Below, piece by piece: positions 35,179-44,707 of a stretch of DNA of 64,000 nt. The DNA is from CAVONV01 sp963697355 (GTDB lineage: Bacteria; Acidobacteriota; Vicinamibacteria; Marinacidobacterales; DATDRI01). The stretch lies in contig CAVONV010000004.1 of the NCBI GenBank assembly GCA_963697355.1, forward strand, positions 186,001 to 250,000. Direction: 5' to 3'. A model generated the notes under the pieces. The model was given only the letters and a program-made list of their open reading frames with translations, was not told the DNA's origin and made no database searches. How positions within the stretch are numbered: the stretch's first letter is position 1; each line of letters opens with the position of its first letter. Made by a program: the position numbers and the translations under genes.

Positions 35179-38062
35179 CTAAAACACCCAGCGCAGGCCA
35201 ATCCGGAGCACGCGGGGTGCGAGGATATCGTAAATCCGATTGGCAACCGGCAGATTCTGACGCGGCTCGCGTGACAGCACTGTCGCCGCATTGAACAAAT
35301 TGAAGACATCCAGCATGGCGCTCAAGCGCGAGCCTCGGATCTCGAAGCTCTTCTCGACGCGCAGATCCGCGATCCAGAAATCGTCATATCGAGCGTCTCC
35401 TAGAGGCTGCAGGTTGACCCAGGCCCGGCCGATGCCTCCGCGGCGGGGCGGTGTCCAAACAGAGCTGGGGAATCCAAAGCCCTGGCGGCCGTTCAGCTTA
35501 CCGGCGAGGTTGACGCCCGCGGGAAGCTCGACCATCCCGTCCAGCTTGATGTTCCACTGGGCGTTCATCATTCGGAAGTACGCGCCGTGGCTCATGGCCT
35601 GCTCACCGTCGCGAAGGGCGACGTTCGTCGGATCAAAGACCGCGGCCTCGCTGTCGTAATACTCCCTTTGATCCGCAAAAGTGAAACCAAAGCCAAACAT
35701 CCACCGGTTGGACAGGCGCTTGCGTCCCGTCACCTCGACGCCTTGATACCGTTGTCGATAGTCCGGCCAATTGGTAAGGTGCTCTCCCGCCGGCCGGGGA
35801 AACGGCAGCTCATAGTACGTGAGCTCTTGGCCTTCGAAAGCAAAGTCGACCGGCACGAAGTCCTCGGCGCTGACGCCTACATAGGGAACCCGCACGCCCG
35901 TCCACAGCCGATCCTGCCAGATCCAGTTCGAGCTCACCCGATAGATGTAGCTAGCGCCAATCGCAAAATCGGGCATCAGCTCACGCTCGATACCAACGAT
36001 GAGCTCGTCGGTGACGGGAGCCCTGTAGTCCGGGTCGACCACATTGGGCGAGCTCAAAGAGTCCGGTGCGGCAGGATTGAAGTTATTCAAAAAGAGGATA
36101 CGACTGGTGTCGATTTCGTCCGCTTGAACGAACTGGTCCCCGTTGAGGTCGCTCCATGGGTAGTCGATTTCCGATACAGCGGCAGCGTTATTGAATGTAA
36201 TGTCGCCGCTGTCGCGGCGCTCGTAGTAGCGAGAGTAGCCTGCGCGTACGAGGGTCTTTGCATCCCCGGTGAGGTCGTAAGTGAAGCCCAAGCGAGGTGC
36301 GAGGTTGTTCCACGGATTCACGGGCTCTGTGCCGGGGAAGTCCACTGCGGGCATGATGTCGGGAATCACCCTGTTGGCGGGAATCCGAGAAGGATTGCTC
36401 TTGCCGGTCTGATGGTCGAAGCGGAGACCGAGCTTCACGCTCCACCGATGGCGGGTGAAGACATCCTGAAAGTAAAAGGCGGCATTCGTGATCTCGTAGG
36501 ACGTCGCACCCGGGCGACAAAACCAGGCTTCCCTGGCTTCTCCTAGACGAAACGCCACGACGGCATCGCCACCGTGTTGTTCGAAATTCTCGACGTTGTT
36601 CTTTCGGAACTGGAACCCTAACTGCATTTCGTGATCGCCGCCCGCTTTTCCAGTCAAGAAGTAGTTTCCGTCGAAATTGGCGATCACGCTGGGTTGCTCG
36701 GTGTAGAATCCATAGACACCACTGCCCCCCAAGGATCGACCGTAGGTGCTGGTCGAGTACTCATACGTAGACTGGACGTCACGGAGCTCCGGCTCCTGGA
36801 ATTCGATGGAGAATCCGTAGTCGAAGTAAGCGAACCGTGCTGTTAATAACAGCTGAGGGCTTACGACCTGCGTATCCTCGAACTTGTAGAGATAGGCGCC
36901 TCCGCCTTGCCTCCCCGTCGTTTCGAGTGTTGGGCGGAGGGCACTGGCGCCGCGCTTGGGAACGGTTTTTTCGTTTCGCGAGAAAAGGAAGTTGAACTTG
37001 TTGTTTTGTGAGAGTTGAAGGTTCAACTTCACATTGAGGTGGTTCAATCCGGTTATGTCGTCCTCGAGACAGGTGACGTCGTCCGGGTTGTCGCAGCCGG
37101 GCTTCAAGAAACCTATGATGCCGCGGTGGATGTCTTGATAGCCGAAGCCTCCCCATACCCAGGCCCGGTCGGGAACAATAGGGCCTCCGCCTTCGAGGTT
37201 GTAGATCATGAGATATTTGGTGGGCGTACCCGCACCCGCACCTTGCTCGCGAAGCGCGTCATCGATGTTGGAGCTTTGAAGACTATGGTGCGTTCCGTAG
37301 ACGGAGCCTTGGCCCCGGAAAACATTGGTGGCTTGCTTGATGAGGATGTTGACGGCGTTACCCGGCGTTTGCAGCCTCGGATTCTGGCCACTCGTCGTGA
37401 TGTTGAGCTCCTGGAAGGCTCCATAGTCATAGTACATGGGACTGAAGCCGGTAGCGTTCCAGTCGGTGATGTCCACTCCATCGTAGTTCCAGGTGTTTTG
37501 ATTGGCCGTAGCGCCTCGGCTCAAGTGCCCCGATTGGCTTCCGGATTTGTTGCCTCCCACGTTTTGCTGGGATACCAGCACGCCGGGTGTCTGCTCGAGC
37601 AAGACCCATGGGTCCCGGGCGGTAGGGGAGGTTCTCGAGGCGTTCCTCATTGAAGCTTTGGGGCGTTCCTGTTTGCCGGACATCGATGATGGGAGATTCT
37701 CCGGAAACAACGACCGTCTCGGAGACCGAGGATAGCTCCAGCACGACGGAGACGGGTATCGTCGCGCCGGCGTCGAGGATGATGTCTTGCCTCAGGAGAG
37801 TCTTGAAGCCCGCCAGTTCAAACGTCAGCTCATACGTCCCAATGGGAAGCTCAGCAAAGCGGTAGGTACCGTTTTCAGAAGTGGTGGTGATCTCCGGTTG
37901 GATGAGGCGGTCGGAGCCTAGAGTCACCGTGACCCCGGGCAAAACACCCCCGGTGGAGTCCGTTACCTTACCCCATATGCCTCCCGTGTAGACTTGCGCC
38001 TGAGCCGTTCCGAGTGTTCCCAGAATGAGTGCCAACCCAATCGCGAACGCCTTGGATTGCAT
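35179..38062 (-). CDS. TonB-dependent receptor with carboxypeptidase-regulatory domain, one frameshift
   Basis: Second SusC/OmpA-like outer-membrane transporter, about 960 residues. N-terminus: signal peptide ending GTAQAQ, CarboxypepD_reg domain (VYTGGIWGKVTDSTGGVLPG), and SVSETVVVSGESPIIDVRQT before the plug. The first frame leaves the family after RLENLP at about 37628, in a run of four C; TARDPWVLLEQTPGVLVSQQ continues in another frame, and the plug and barrel run to 35179, ending VLRIGLRWVF with an aromatic last residue. Plug phrases include NYDGVDITDWNATG and QELNITTSGQNPRLQTPG. The ATG at 38062 follows AGGAGA. It sits upstream of and parallel to a propeller kinase; receptor and kinase may act together, which is inference. 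Confidence 0.9.
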
Positions 38063-38272
38063 GTCGATCTCCTCAGGATAGTCGCTGGCCCAAGAAGGAT
38101 CATTTTCTTCATTGGCACCCCGGTGACGTTTCCTAGGTGGGAACTTCTATTGCTAACGCATTCTACAGTTGTCGCAATGAAACAACAACTTGTGAAACAC
38201 AAGGCCGCAGGCTGCAACCTACATTGCGCGCTGGTCCAACCGGTCAGGACCGATAGGTGGATTGTGGCGCAC

Positions 38273-38503
38273 TCAGTTCATCGAGCAGGCACCCGGTCCG
38301 CGTGGGTCGCCGCAGCTGCCGCAGGGCCCTGGCATTTCGCGAGCCGCTGCCTTGGAGCTGCCGGAGTGGGCGGAGAAAACGGAGAGCTGCTTTTCGAGCT
38401 TCTCGCTATTGCACGAGGGACACTGTGGCGTGTCATTAGAGCCAAGAACGAGCGTCTCGAACTTATGGTGACATTTTCTGCAGGCATATTCGAAAATCGG
38501 CAT
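38273..38503 (-). CDS. FmdB family zinc-ribbon protein
   Basis: A 76-residue putative regulatory zinc ribbon. It begins MPIFEYACRKCHHKFETLV, the FmdB start, with two CxxC knuckles: CRKC at 8-11 and CPSC at 28-31. The tail is Gly/Pro/Cys-rich (GPCGSCGDPRGPGACSMN), common in this family. It lies alone between the TonB receptor promoter region and the VPS10 protein. Its function is not established; some homologues were linked to amide-uptake operons. Confidence 0.85.
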   Translation of the reverse strand: MPIFEYACRKCHHKFETLVLGSNDTPQCPSCNSEKLEKQLSVFSAHSGSSKAAAREMPGPCGSCGDPRGPGACSMN

Positions 38504-38616
38504 AGCTAAAGATTAGCGCTCCGTCGAAGCGGGCGCAAGAATTATGGCTAAGCTAGGCCCGAGGGCGGAACTAGCCAACCGCCGGATACTTCTTGCACGG
38601 TATAACGCCTTGTCCT

Positions 38617-38663
38617 ACTGGTCACTGGTCACTGGTCACTGGTCACTGGCGACTGGTGACTGG
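38617..38663. repeat. Heptanucleotide tandem repeat (ACTGGTC)n
   Basis: Four exact ACTGGTC units (38617-38644) then degenerate units ACTGGCG, ACTGGTG and ACTGG. The reverse complement of the same unit is repeated at 60442-60476. Confidence 0.9.
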
Positions 38664-38716
38664 ACACCGCCAGTGGCGAGGCGCCCTCAGCCTTTGTTGG
38701 CGTGCGCCGATGCCCC

Positions 38717-41700
38717 CTAGCGTTTCATGATGATCGGCGGTACACCTTCCTCGTTGAGCTTCTGGTTGAATGCCGCGATGTCCTCGTCGAGGACTGCCTG
38801 GAGCTTCGCCTTGGCCTCGTTCCACTCGACCTTTAGATCTTCGTAGCGCTCGTAAGCACCGGCTGTGGGCTTCCCTTCCGGTCCGCCGGCACGGTACCCA
38901 TCCGTACCCGTCACGTATTCGTAGAGCGCAACGAATTGGTTGACGAGGCGGGGAGGGAAACGAAACGGGTCTTGGTTGCTCTGGTTCTTGGTCTGCACCA
39001 TGACCTCTTCCGTCTCCACGAGTTTTTTCTGGAGGTTGTCGGCTGCGTCTTGGACGGCGTCGCCGTACCCAGCTTCCTTTGAGCGGTTGGCGAGCGTGGT
39101 CACTTGCTCTCGGATGGATCGGAGTCGGCGGATCGAGTCGTAGAGCTCATCCATCGTGTCTCGAATCTGGATGGCCAACCGGAATTGCTCGTCAAAGTCC
39201 TGTTGCGTCACGTCGTCCAGTCGAGGGTCCGCTAGGACCTGGAACGATTGGGTTTGAGTTTCGCCTCCGGCGGTGAGACGGACACGATAGGTTCCCGGGG
39301 GAGCCTTGACGCCGCCACCATATCCGAACGTGATGATCCCTTCCGGTTTATCTGGTCCCTTATAAGTGAGATTCCAGGCAACGCGATTCATCCCTGGTTC
39401 TTTGAGAAGCTTCTCGAACGCGCCTTTCTTGGCTTCTTCCTCATCGCTCGTGTAGCTCCTGACGACTTGGTCCCCGGCGTCCAGAATTTCGAGCAACACC
39501 TCATCGTCGGGCTCACTGGAGAGGTAGTAATGAATGAGAGCATCTCCAGGAGGAGGCTCGGGTGTGATGCCATCTTCATCGCCGTCCCCTCCCGCGATGT
39601 TGTTCACTCGGTAGGCATCCCGCGGTTCATACAAATGGAGCTCGGACTTAGCGATGCTCTCGTTGATCTGATGGAGTGGCGTGACATCGTCCAGGATCCA
39701 GAAGGAACGCCCTTGGGTCGACAAGATCAGGTCTTTGTGTCGAGCCTGGATGCCGGTGACGGGTGTCACGGGCAAATTGAGCTGGAGCGACTGCCAATTC
39801 TTCCCGTCGTTGAAGGAAACGAATAGACCAAACTCGGTTCCCGCGTAGAGCAACCCTTCTCGCTCGGGATCCTCGCGAACGGTCCGAACGGTGAAGTCGC
39901 TGGGAATGCCGTTGCTCCCGTTCGTTAGAAGCTCCCAGGAGGCACCGAAGTCGTTGGTGCGGAAGATGTAGGGTTTGAAATCATCGAATCGGTAACGTTG
40001 GACGGCAACGTATGCACGCCCGGCACGATGTGGCGAAACCTCAATCTCATCCACGGTTCCCAGTTCGGGCATGTCCTGAGGCGTGATCTCGGTCCAGGTG
40101 CCTCCGCTGTCTCGGGTGATGTGGAGGCGTCCATCATCGGAGCCGGCCCAAAGGACATCCGGTGCGTGGGGAGAGACCACCAAGGAGAAGAGCGTGTTGT
40201 AGATCTCGACACCGGTAATGTCGTGATTGATGGGTCCACCTGCAAAATCCTGGTGCTCGGGGTTGTTGGTGGTGAGGTCGGGGCTGATGGTCTCCCAGGT
40301 TGTTCCACGGTCATTGGAGCGATGGACGTACTGCGACGCATGGAAGACGACGTTGGGATCGTGAGGTGAGACCACGATGGGAGAGACCCATTGAAAGCGG
40401 TACTTCATGTTCTTGCCGGCGTTTCCCGCTTGGAGCTGGGGATAGATCAACATGTTACGGACCTGGTCGATGTCACGCTCGTAACGATCGATGACACCGC
40501 CATAGCACCCGGCGTAGATGAGCTCGGGATGATCGGGGTGGAGCGCGACCGGGCCGGTCTCGCATCCGCCGACGGAGTACCACCACTGTTTGGGGTGGAG
40601 TGTGTTCGTCGAGCTCCAGGCGGGCACCGTGATGGTGGTGTTATCTTGTTGGGCGCCATAGAGGCGATAGGGGAACGCGTTGTCGACGGCGACATCATAG
40701 AGCTCGGCGGTCGGTTGGTTGTAGTAAGTCGACCATGTCTGACCTGCGTCTAGTGTGATTTGTGCGCCGCCGTCATCCGCCACCACCATCAAATCGGGCT
40801 CGGCCGGATTGATCCATAGGTCGTGGACATCGCCATGGGGCACGGGGATCATGTCGTAGGTTTTTCCGCCATCGACGGAGCGCCAGACGCGGGTGTTCAA
40901 GGCATAGACGGTGTTCTCATCCTGGGGGTCGGCGACGATATGCGTGTAGTACCAAGCGCGTTGGCGGAGCTTGTTCTCGCTATTGACACGAGTCCAAGTC
41001 TTGCCGGAATCGTCCGAGCGGTAAACGCCGCCTTCCGGCTCGGCTTCGATCATCACCCAGACTCTCTGCGGATTGGCGGGTGAGACGGTCACCGCGATTT
41101 TGCCGACGACTCCCGTCGGCAGTCCGCCTTCCAACTTGTCCCAAGTGTCGCCGCCATCGGTCGTCTTGTACAGGCCTCCATCTTCGGATCCGCTGATCAT
41201 GGTCCAGGGTTTCCGTTCGGCCCGCCACATACCGGCGTAGATCTCTCTGGGATTCCTGGGATTCATGCTGATATCGGCGGCGCCGGTCTCCTCGCTGATG
41301 AAGAGCACCTTTTCCCAGTTCTCGCCGCCGTCGGCCGAGCGGTAGACACCTCGCTCGGCATTAGGTCCAAATGCGTGACCTAGGGCGGCTAAGTAGACGA
41401 GGTCGGGATCACGAGGATGCACTTCGATGTGTCCAATCTGTCCGGCCTCCCGCAGACCCGCGAAGGTCCAAGTTTTTCCGCCGTCCGAGGATTTGTAGAC
41501 ACCTCGACCGGTGGATATGTTGCCGCGAGTGCAGGCCGAGCCTGTACCGACATAGATGACGTTTTTGTCGGAGTCGGCGACGTCGATCGAACCAATGGCG
41601 CCGACCTCGAAAAAACCGTCTGAAATGTTGGACCAGGTTTGTCCGGCGTTGGTGGATTTCCAAACTCCGCCACCTGTAGAGCCCATGAAAAAGGTATGGG

Positions 41701-41905
41701 GCTCGTGAGCGATCCCGGTGACCGCGGTGGAACGACCGCCGCGGAAGGGCCCGACCATCCGAAACGCCAGGGCGTCGAACAATGCTGGCTCGAAGATGAC
41801 GTTCTCACCACTCGGTGCGTCCTGGGCAAACGTCGGTACAACGAGGGTCGATGAGACAACCAAGCTCAAAAGAAGAATGAAGGGATGATGACCTTTCGTT
41901 CTCAT
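38717..41905 (-). CDS. Secreted VPS10/sortilin-type propeller protein (BNR repeats)
   Basis: Exported protein of 1062 residues. The signal peptide ends TLVVPTFAQ. Residues about 40-760 carry many Asp-box/BNR motifs: SxDxGxTW such as STNAGQTWSNIS, SSDGGKTWTFAG, SADGGENWEK, TTDGGDTWDKL, RSDDSGKTWTRV and SNDRGTTWETIS, which build a ten-bladed sortilin-like propeller. After it come a beta sandwich (TYRVRLTAGGETQTQSFQVLADP at about 885-930) and a helical tail (LRSIREQVTTLANRSKEAG). Members are common in Acidobacteriota and are annotated as glycosyl hydrolase or VPS10; a catalytic site is not evident. GGGAGGTAGC precedes the ATG. The divergent region at 41906 holds the structured RNA. Confidence 0.9.
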   Translation of the reverse strand: MRTKGHHPFILLLSLVVSSTLVVPTFAQDAPSGENVIFEPALFDALAFRMVGPFRGGRSTAVTGIAHEPHTFFMGSTGGGVWKSTNAGQTWSNISDGFFEVGAIGSIDVADSDKNVIYVGTGSACTRGNISTGRGVYKSSDGGKTWTFAGLREAGQIGHIEVHPRDPDLVYLAALGHAFGPNAERGVYRSADGGENWEKVLFISEETGAADISMNPRNPREIYAGMWRAERKPWTMISGSEDGGLYKTTDGGDTWDKLEGGLPTGVVGKIAVTVSPANPQRVWVMIEAEPEGGVYRSDDSGKTWTRVNSENKLRQRAWYYTHIVADPQDENTVYALNTRVWRSVDGGKTYDMIPVPHGDVHDLWINPAEPDLMVVADDGGAQITLDAGQTWSTYYNQPTAELYDVAVDNAFPYRLYGAQQDNTTITVPAWSSTNTLHPKQWWYSVGGCETGPVALHPDHPELIYAGCYGGVIDRYERDIDQVRNMLIYPQLQAGNAGKNMKYRFQWVSPIVVSPHDPNVVFHASQYVHRSNDRGTTWETISPDLTTNNPEHQDFAGGPINHDITGVEIYNTLFSLVVSPHAPDVLWAGSDDGRLHITRDSGGTWTEITPQDMPELGTVDEIEVSPHRAGRAYVAVQRYRFDDFKPYIFRTNDFGASWELLTNGSNGIPSDFTVRTVREDPEREGLLYAGTEFGLFVSFNDGKNWQSLQLNLPVTPVTGIQARHKDLILSTQGRSFWILDDVTPLHQINESIAKSELHLYEPRDAYRVNNIAGGDGDEDGITPEPPPGDALIHYYLSSEPDDEVLLEILDAGDQVVRSYTSDEEEAKKGAFEKLLKEPGMNRVAWNLTYKGPDKPEGIITFGYGGGVKAPPGTYRVRLTAGGETQTQSFQVLADPRLDDVTQQDFDEQFRLAIQIRDTMDELYDSIRRLRSIREQVTTLANRSKEAGYGDAVQDAADNLQKKLVETEEVMVQTKNQSNQDPFRFPPRLVNQFVALYEYVTGTDGYRAGGPEGKPTAGAYERYEDLKVEWNEAKAKLQAVLDEDIAAFNQKLNEEGVPPIIMKR

Positions 41906-42154
41906 TTGCTACCTCCCGACATGTTTAGATACCTGCTTTGGACCGTGAGTATTAGTCCTCGATTCGAGAAAAGCAACTTTGGGTGAGGGCTTTTTTGCTT
42001 GACAACCAGGGTGAGAATGGCGCAATTTATGTATAAGGCTTCAATGCTCTCACTCGAGAGTGTTGGCGGTCCGAGGAGCGGGTTCGGGCGGCCCCGAGGA
42101 CCGGACGGTTTGGGTACGTCGATGTTTGGCCACGCCCAGAAAGGAGGTGGTCTA

Positions 42155-42196
42155 GTGGATAGTTCGTCAGTTTCTGTGGAGGTGGCGTCCCCCTAG
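42155..42196 (+). CDS. Leader peptide, 13 residues
   Basis: GTG start, seven bases after GGAGG, reading MDSSSVSVEVASP (with GTG read as Met) and stopping at TAG. The ribosome site AGAAAGGAGGTGGTCT can pair with about 16 consecutive bases of a canonical 16S rRNA 3' end (two G-U pairs). The last codons overlap the 5' strand of the long helix 42181-42264, so translation would open that helix. A longer reading from 41999 in the same frame has no ribosome site. Confidence 0.5.
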   Translation: MDSSSVSVEVASP

Positions 42197-42277
42197 CGGG
42201 AACGTAACCACACATTAGCTCGTGTGGGCACGGCGCTCCCGACAAGGGGGAGCCCAGCGCCACCGAAGCGGAGCTTA

Positions 42278-42318
42278 GGACCCCGGACCTGCTCGAAGGC
42301 AGGCCGGGGTCCTTGTCT
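42278..42318 (+). terminator. Rho-independent terminator of the structured RNA
   Basis: GGACCCCGG(A)CCTGC pairs with GCAGGCCGGGGTCC: 13 base pairs with one bulged A, followed by TTGTCT. It lies 14 bases before the DUF72 ATG. Confidence 0.8.
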
Positions 42319-42331
42319 ATTGAAGTGAAAG

Positions 42332-43339
42332 ATGGATCAGCTGGCCTTGTTTGGCGGGGATGAGAGTCCAGACCCCGTCGGGTGCGTGACACCGTCGGAG
42401 CGCCACGTCGCCGAGGCAAGCCGTCTCTCTGAGCATCTTTTCATGGGGACGTCGTCGTGGTCCTTTCCCGGTTGGGAAGGGATCGTGTACGACCGAAAGG
42501 CCACCCAGCGGGTCTTGGCGCGTCACGGCTTGAAGGCCTATGCGACTCATCCTTTGCTGCGGTCTGTCGGCATCGATCGTACTTACTACGGTCCCATAAC
42601 CGCGGATGAATACGCGGCCTACGCGCATGTCGTGCCGGAGCATTTCCGATTCGTTGTCAAAGCCCATGAGCTCACGACACGGGCGACTATCCGCCCAACC
42701 TCACACGGGGCGAAGCCGTATCAAAACGCGTCGTTCCTGGACCCCAAGTACGCTGTCGAAACAGTCGTTCGACCCTGTCTCGAAGGGATGGGTGAGAAGC
42801 TGGGCGTCCTGCTTTTTCAATTCCCACCGCAATCGTTGGGAGCTCTAGGAGGTACCCAAGGATTCGTCGAGCGCCTCAGCCGCTTTCTCGATGCTTTACC
42901 CAAAGGGCCCGTCTATGCGGTGGAGCTTCGTAATGCTGAACTACTGGGCAAAGGATACGTCCGGGCTCTCGCAGATGTGGGTGCTTGCCACTGCTTCAAC
43001 CTGCATCCCACCATGCCTTTGTTGAAAGAACAGATGCGTCTTACCGAGGGGGCCTCTTTCCCGGTTCTATTTGTGCGCTGGATGCTCAAGCGAGATTGCA
43101 CCTATGATGAGGCTCGCGAGGCCTTTACTCCCTTTGACCGGATGGCGGCGGAGGACACGGAGTCCCGTCATCAAATCGCAACCATGTGCCGACAAGCCAT
43201 CTTCCAACGACAGCGCGCCTTTGTGATCGTCAACAACAAGGCCGAAGGATCCGCGCCCCTCTCTGTCTTCAAACTCGCCGAAGAGCTCGGAAATCGTGGA
43301 AAACTAGACCAGAGCGGCGAGAAAACGATGCGCAGGTAG
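42332..43339 (+). CDS. DUF72 family protein (YecE-like)
   Basis: Cytosolic TIM-barrel-like protein of 335 residues. DUF72 markers are visible: LFMGTSSWSFPGWEGIVYDR, VGIDRTYYGPITADEYAAYA, FRFVVKAHELTT, LGVLLFQFPPQSLG, VYAVELRNAELLG, and the C-terminal AFVIVNNKAEGSAPLSVFKLA. About 45 N-terminal residues precede the domain. The function of the family is not established. The gene begins 14 bases beyond the terminator of the structured RNA and may be controlled by read-through, as in attenuation; that is inference. Its 3' end overlaps the convergent ATPase gene by 36 bases. Confidence 0.9.
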   Translation: MDQLALFGGDESPDPVGCVTPSERHVAEASRLSEHLFMGTSSWSFPGWEGIVYDRKATQRVLARHGLKAYATHPLLRSVGIDRTYYGPITADEYAAYAHVVPEHFRFVVKAHELTTRATIRPTSHGAKPYQNASFLDPKYAVETVVRPCLEGMGEKLGVLLFQFPPQSLGALGGTQGFVERLSRFLDALPKGPVYAVELRNAELLGKGYVRALADVGACHCFNLHPTMPLLKEQMRLTEGASFPVLFVRWMLKRDCTYDEAREAFTPFDRMAAEDTESRHQIATMCRQAIFQRQRAFVIVNNKAEGSAPLSVFKLAEELGNRGKLDQSGEKTMRR

Positions 43340-44512
43340 ACATCGAACATGATCCTGGACAAAGTCTCGGTTCCCTCCCAAGATAACTTGATAGGCCCAA
43401 GGGATCCGAAGGCGCTCTCGGTAATAGAGAAGCGCCGGTTCAACGGTCGTTTCCGTTGACTTGGCTTCGACGGCAAACCAGGGTTTGCGGTTCACAGTCA
43501 CCAGGAAATCGACTTCGCGGCCCATCCTATCTCTCAAATAGAAGAGCTCCGTCCGGTGTCCCTCTTGATCTTCGAAAAGGTGGCACAGCTTGAGAAGATG
43601 GGAGGCGATCATATTCTCGAAACGCGCCCCAGGATTCTCCACCATGCTGTGATCCCATAGATAAGCCTTGGGCATTCTGCTCAACGAGCGCACCCGAGTC
43701 GAGGTGTAAGGGCGAACGCGGAACACAAAATACAGACGCTCTAAGATCTCCATCCAATGGGTGACCGCTTTGTGACTCACCTCGAGATCCTCGCGAATTG
43801 CGTTCAGAGACAGAGGTGATCCGACCCTTTCGGGTAGAAGGTCGGCAAGGAGCTGAATCGAAGCGAGATCTCGAACGGCCTCTAGATCCCTCACATCCTC
43901 CTTGAGAAATCGATCAACGCGTTCCTTTTGCCATCGTCGAAGAGTGCGGCTGGATTGAGAAAGGGTGGGCTCGGGAAACCCGCCAAACCGCAGGAGGGCA
44001 TCGACGGTTTCGCGTGCTCCTTGTTCTGGAATCTCTAGCTCGTGACCAGGCAGAGGTAACTTCCTACGTCGGCGTCTCTCCAGCTCGTGGTAGGAGAATG
44101 GGTGTAAACGATAGTGGTGGTAACGTCCTTGCAGGGAATCTCCGCCGCGTCGGTAGATATCTAGACGGGCACTTCCCGTCACCAAAAACCGAACACGACC
44201 TTTGTTTTTGTCGTACTCGCCCTTAATCCAGCGTTTCCACTGCCGCCATTTGTGTACCTCGTCCAGGGCAACAAGGGGTTTCCCTCCGGGCCATTGGGCG
44301 TTTCGTATTTCCTTGCGATCCTGTTGATTATCCCAGTTGAGGTAAACACCCGGACCGGCAGCGCTGAGAAGATGTTGGGCGAGAGTTGTCTTCCCCACCT
44401 GGCGAGGTCCGGCCAAGAAGACCATTTTCTGGGCGAGATCGGCCTGGATCGGTTCTTCCAGGTAGCGAGGAATGCTCACGTACATATTTTGCCACAAGGC
44501 TAAAAAAGTCAC
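43304..44512 (-). CDS. AAA+ ATPase with DUF4143 C-terminal domain
   Basis: Stand-alone archaeal-type ATPase of 402 residues. Walker A is VFLAGPRQVGKTTLAQHLL near residue 32; Walker B is LVALDEVHKWRQW; a sensor-1-like segment is RVRFLVTGSARLD. The C-terminal DUF4143 domain (about 190-390) shows LRFGGFPEPTLSQ, SHKAVTHWMEILERLYFVFRV and LYFLRDRMGREVDFLV-type restriction-endonuclease-fold strands with E...D...E-K (VDFLVTVNRKPWFAVEAKST), a PD-(D/E)XK-like core. Function is unknown; such genes are often mobile or linked to defence. GTG at 44512 opens the ORF, but the ATG nine codons later begins at the conserved MYVSIPRYLE and is also plausible. Confidence 0.88.
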   Translation of the reverse strand: MTFLALWQNMYVSIPRYLEEPIQADLAQKMVFLAGPRQVGKTTLAQHLLSAAGPGVYLNWDNQQDRKEIRNAQWPGGKPLVALDEVHKWRQWKRWIKGEYDKNKGRVRFLVTGSARLDIYRRGGDSLQGRYHHYRLHPFSYHELERRRRRKLPLPGHELEIPEQGARETVDALLRFGGFPEPTLSQSSRTLRRWQKERVDRFLKEDVRDLEAVRDLASIQLLADLLPERVGSPLSLNAIREDLEVSHKAVTHWMEILERLYFVFRVRPYTSTRVRSLSRMPKAYLWDHSMVENPGARFENMIASHLLKLCHLFEDQEGHRTELFYLRDRMGREVDFLVTVNRKPWFAVEAKSTETTVEPALLYYRERLRIPWAYQVILGGNRDFVQDHVRCLPAHRFLAALV

Positions 44513-44707
44513 AACTAATTCGGCTTATAGGCACAATTTGTCACTGCATCGGAATTGCTCTGGTCGAGGATTTCTTGGGATTCATCGGGAGTGATGCTTA
44601 GACCGTAAGGTGCTCGAGTCATTACTTACCGGATTACAGCGAAAGTGTTCTGCGATAGGATGTTCTTCCATGGGACGATTTAAGTGGAAGAAAAGAGGTG
44701 TTGCGTG

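Larger units (their letters stand above)
42041..42318 (+). ncRNA. Structured RNA/leader with embedded peptide ORF and terminator, class unknown
   Basis: The 426-bp gap 41906-42331 contains a chain of RNA helices on the plus strand. In order: CACTC/GAGTG (42051-42062); CGGTCC/GGACCG (42067-42103); an extended Shine-Dalgarno AGAAAGGAGGTGGTCT (42138-42153) before a 13-residue ORF; then GGTGGCG (42181-42187) pairing with CGCCACC (42258-42264), enclosing a CCACAC/GTGTGG hairpin (42208-42227) and a GCTCCC/GGGAGC hairpin (42235-42253); and finally a terminator (42278-42312). The outer 42181/42258 helix competes with GGCGCT/AGCGCC (42232-42261), so two folds are possible. I cannot assign it to a known family. 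A TTGACA lies at 41999 but has no well-spaced -10; a TATAAG lies at 42032. Confidence 0.55.

Noticed and set aside
35587..36546. A 319-codon plus-strand frame
   Set aside because: Opposite the TonB receptor barrel; typical shadow of GC-rich coding DNA.
42138..42153. AGAAAGGAGGTG as an antisense 16S rRNA 3' end
   Set aside because: Only about 16 bases match; the sequence on either side has no similarity to 16S rRNA, and a start codon follows at normal spacing.
41999..42196. 65-codon ORF reading into the leader peptide
   Set aside because: It starts inside the putative promoter with no ribosome site and runs through RNA hairpins; only the last 13 codons have a strong Shine-Dalgarno.
44512..44707. 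Possible tRNA or promoter RNA in the gap before the M20 gene
   Set aside because: No cloverleaf or CCA end could be drawn; it holds only weak AT-rich promoter-like hexamers.
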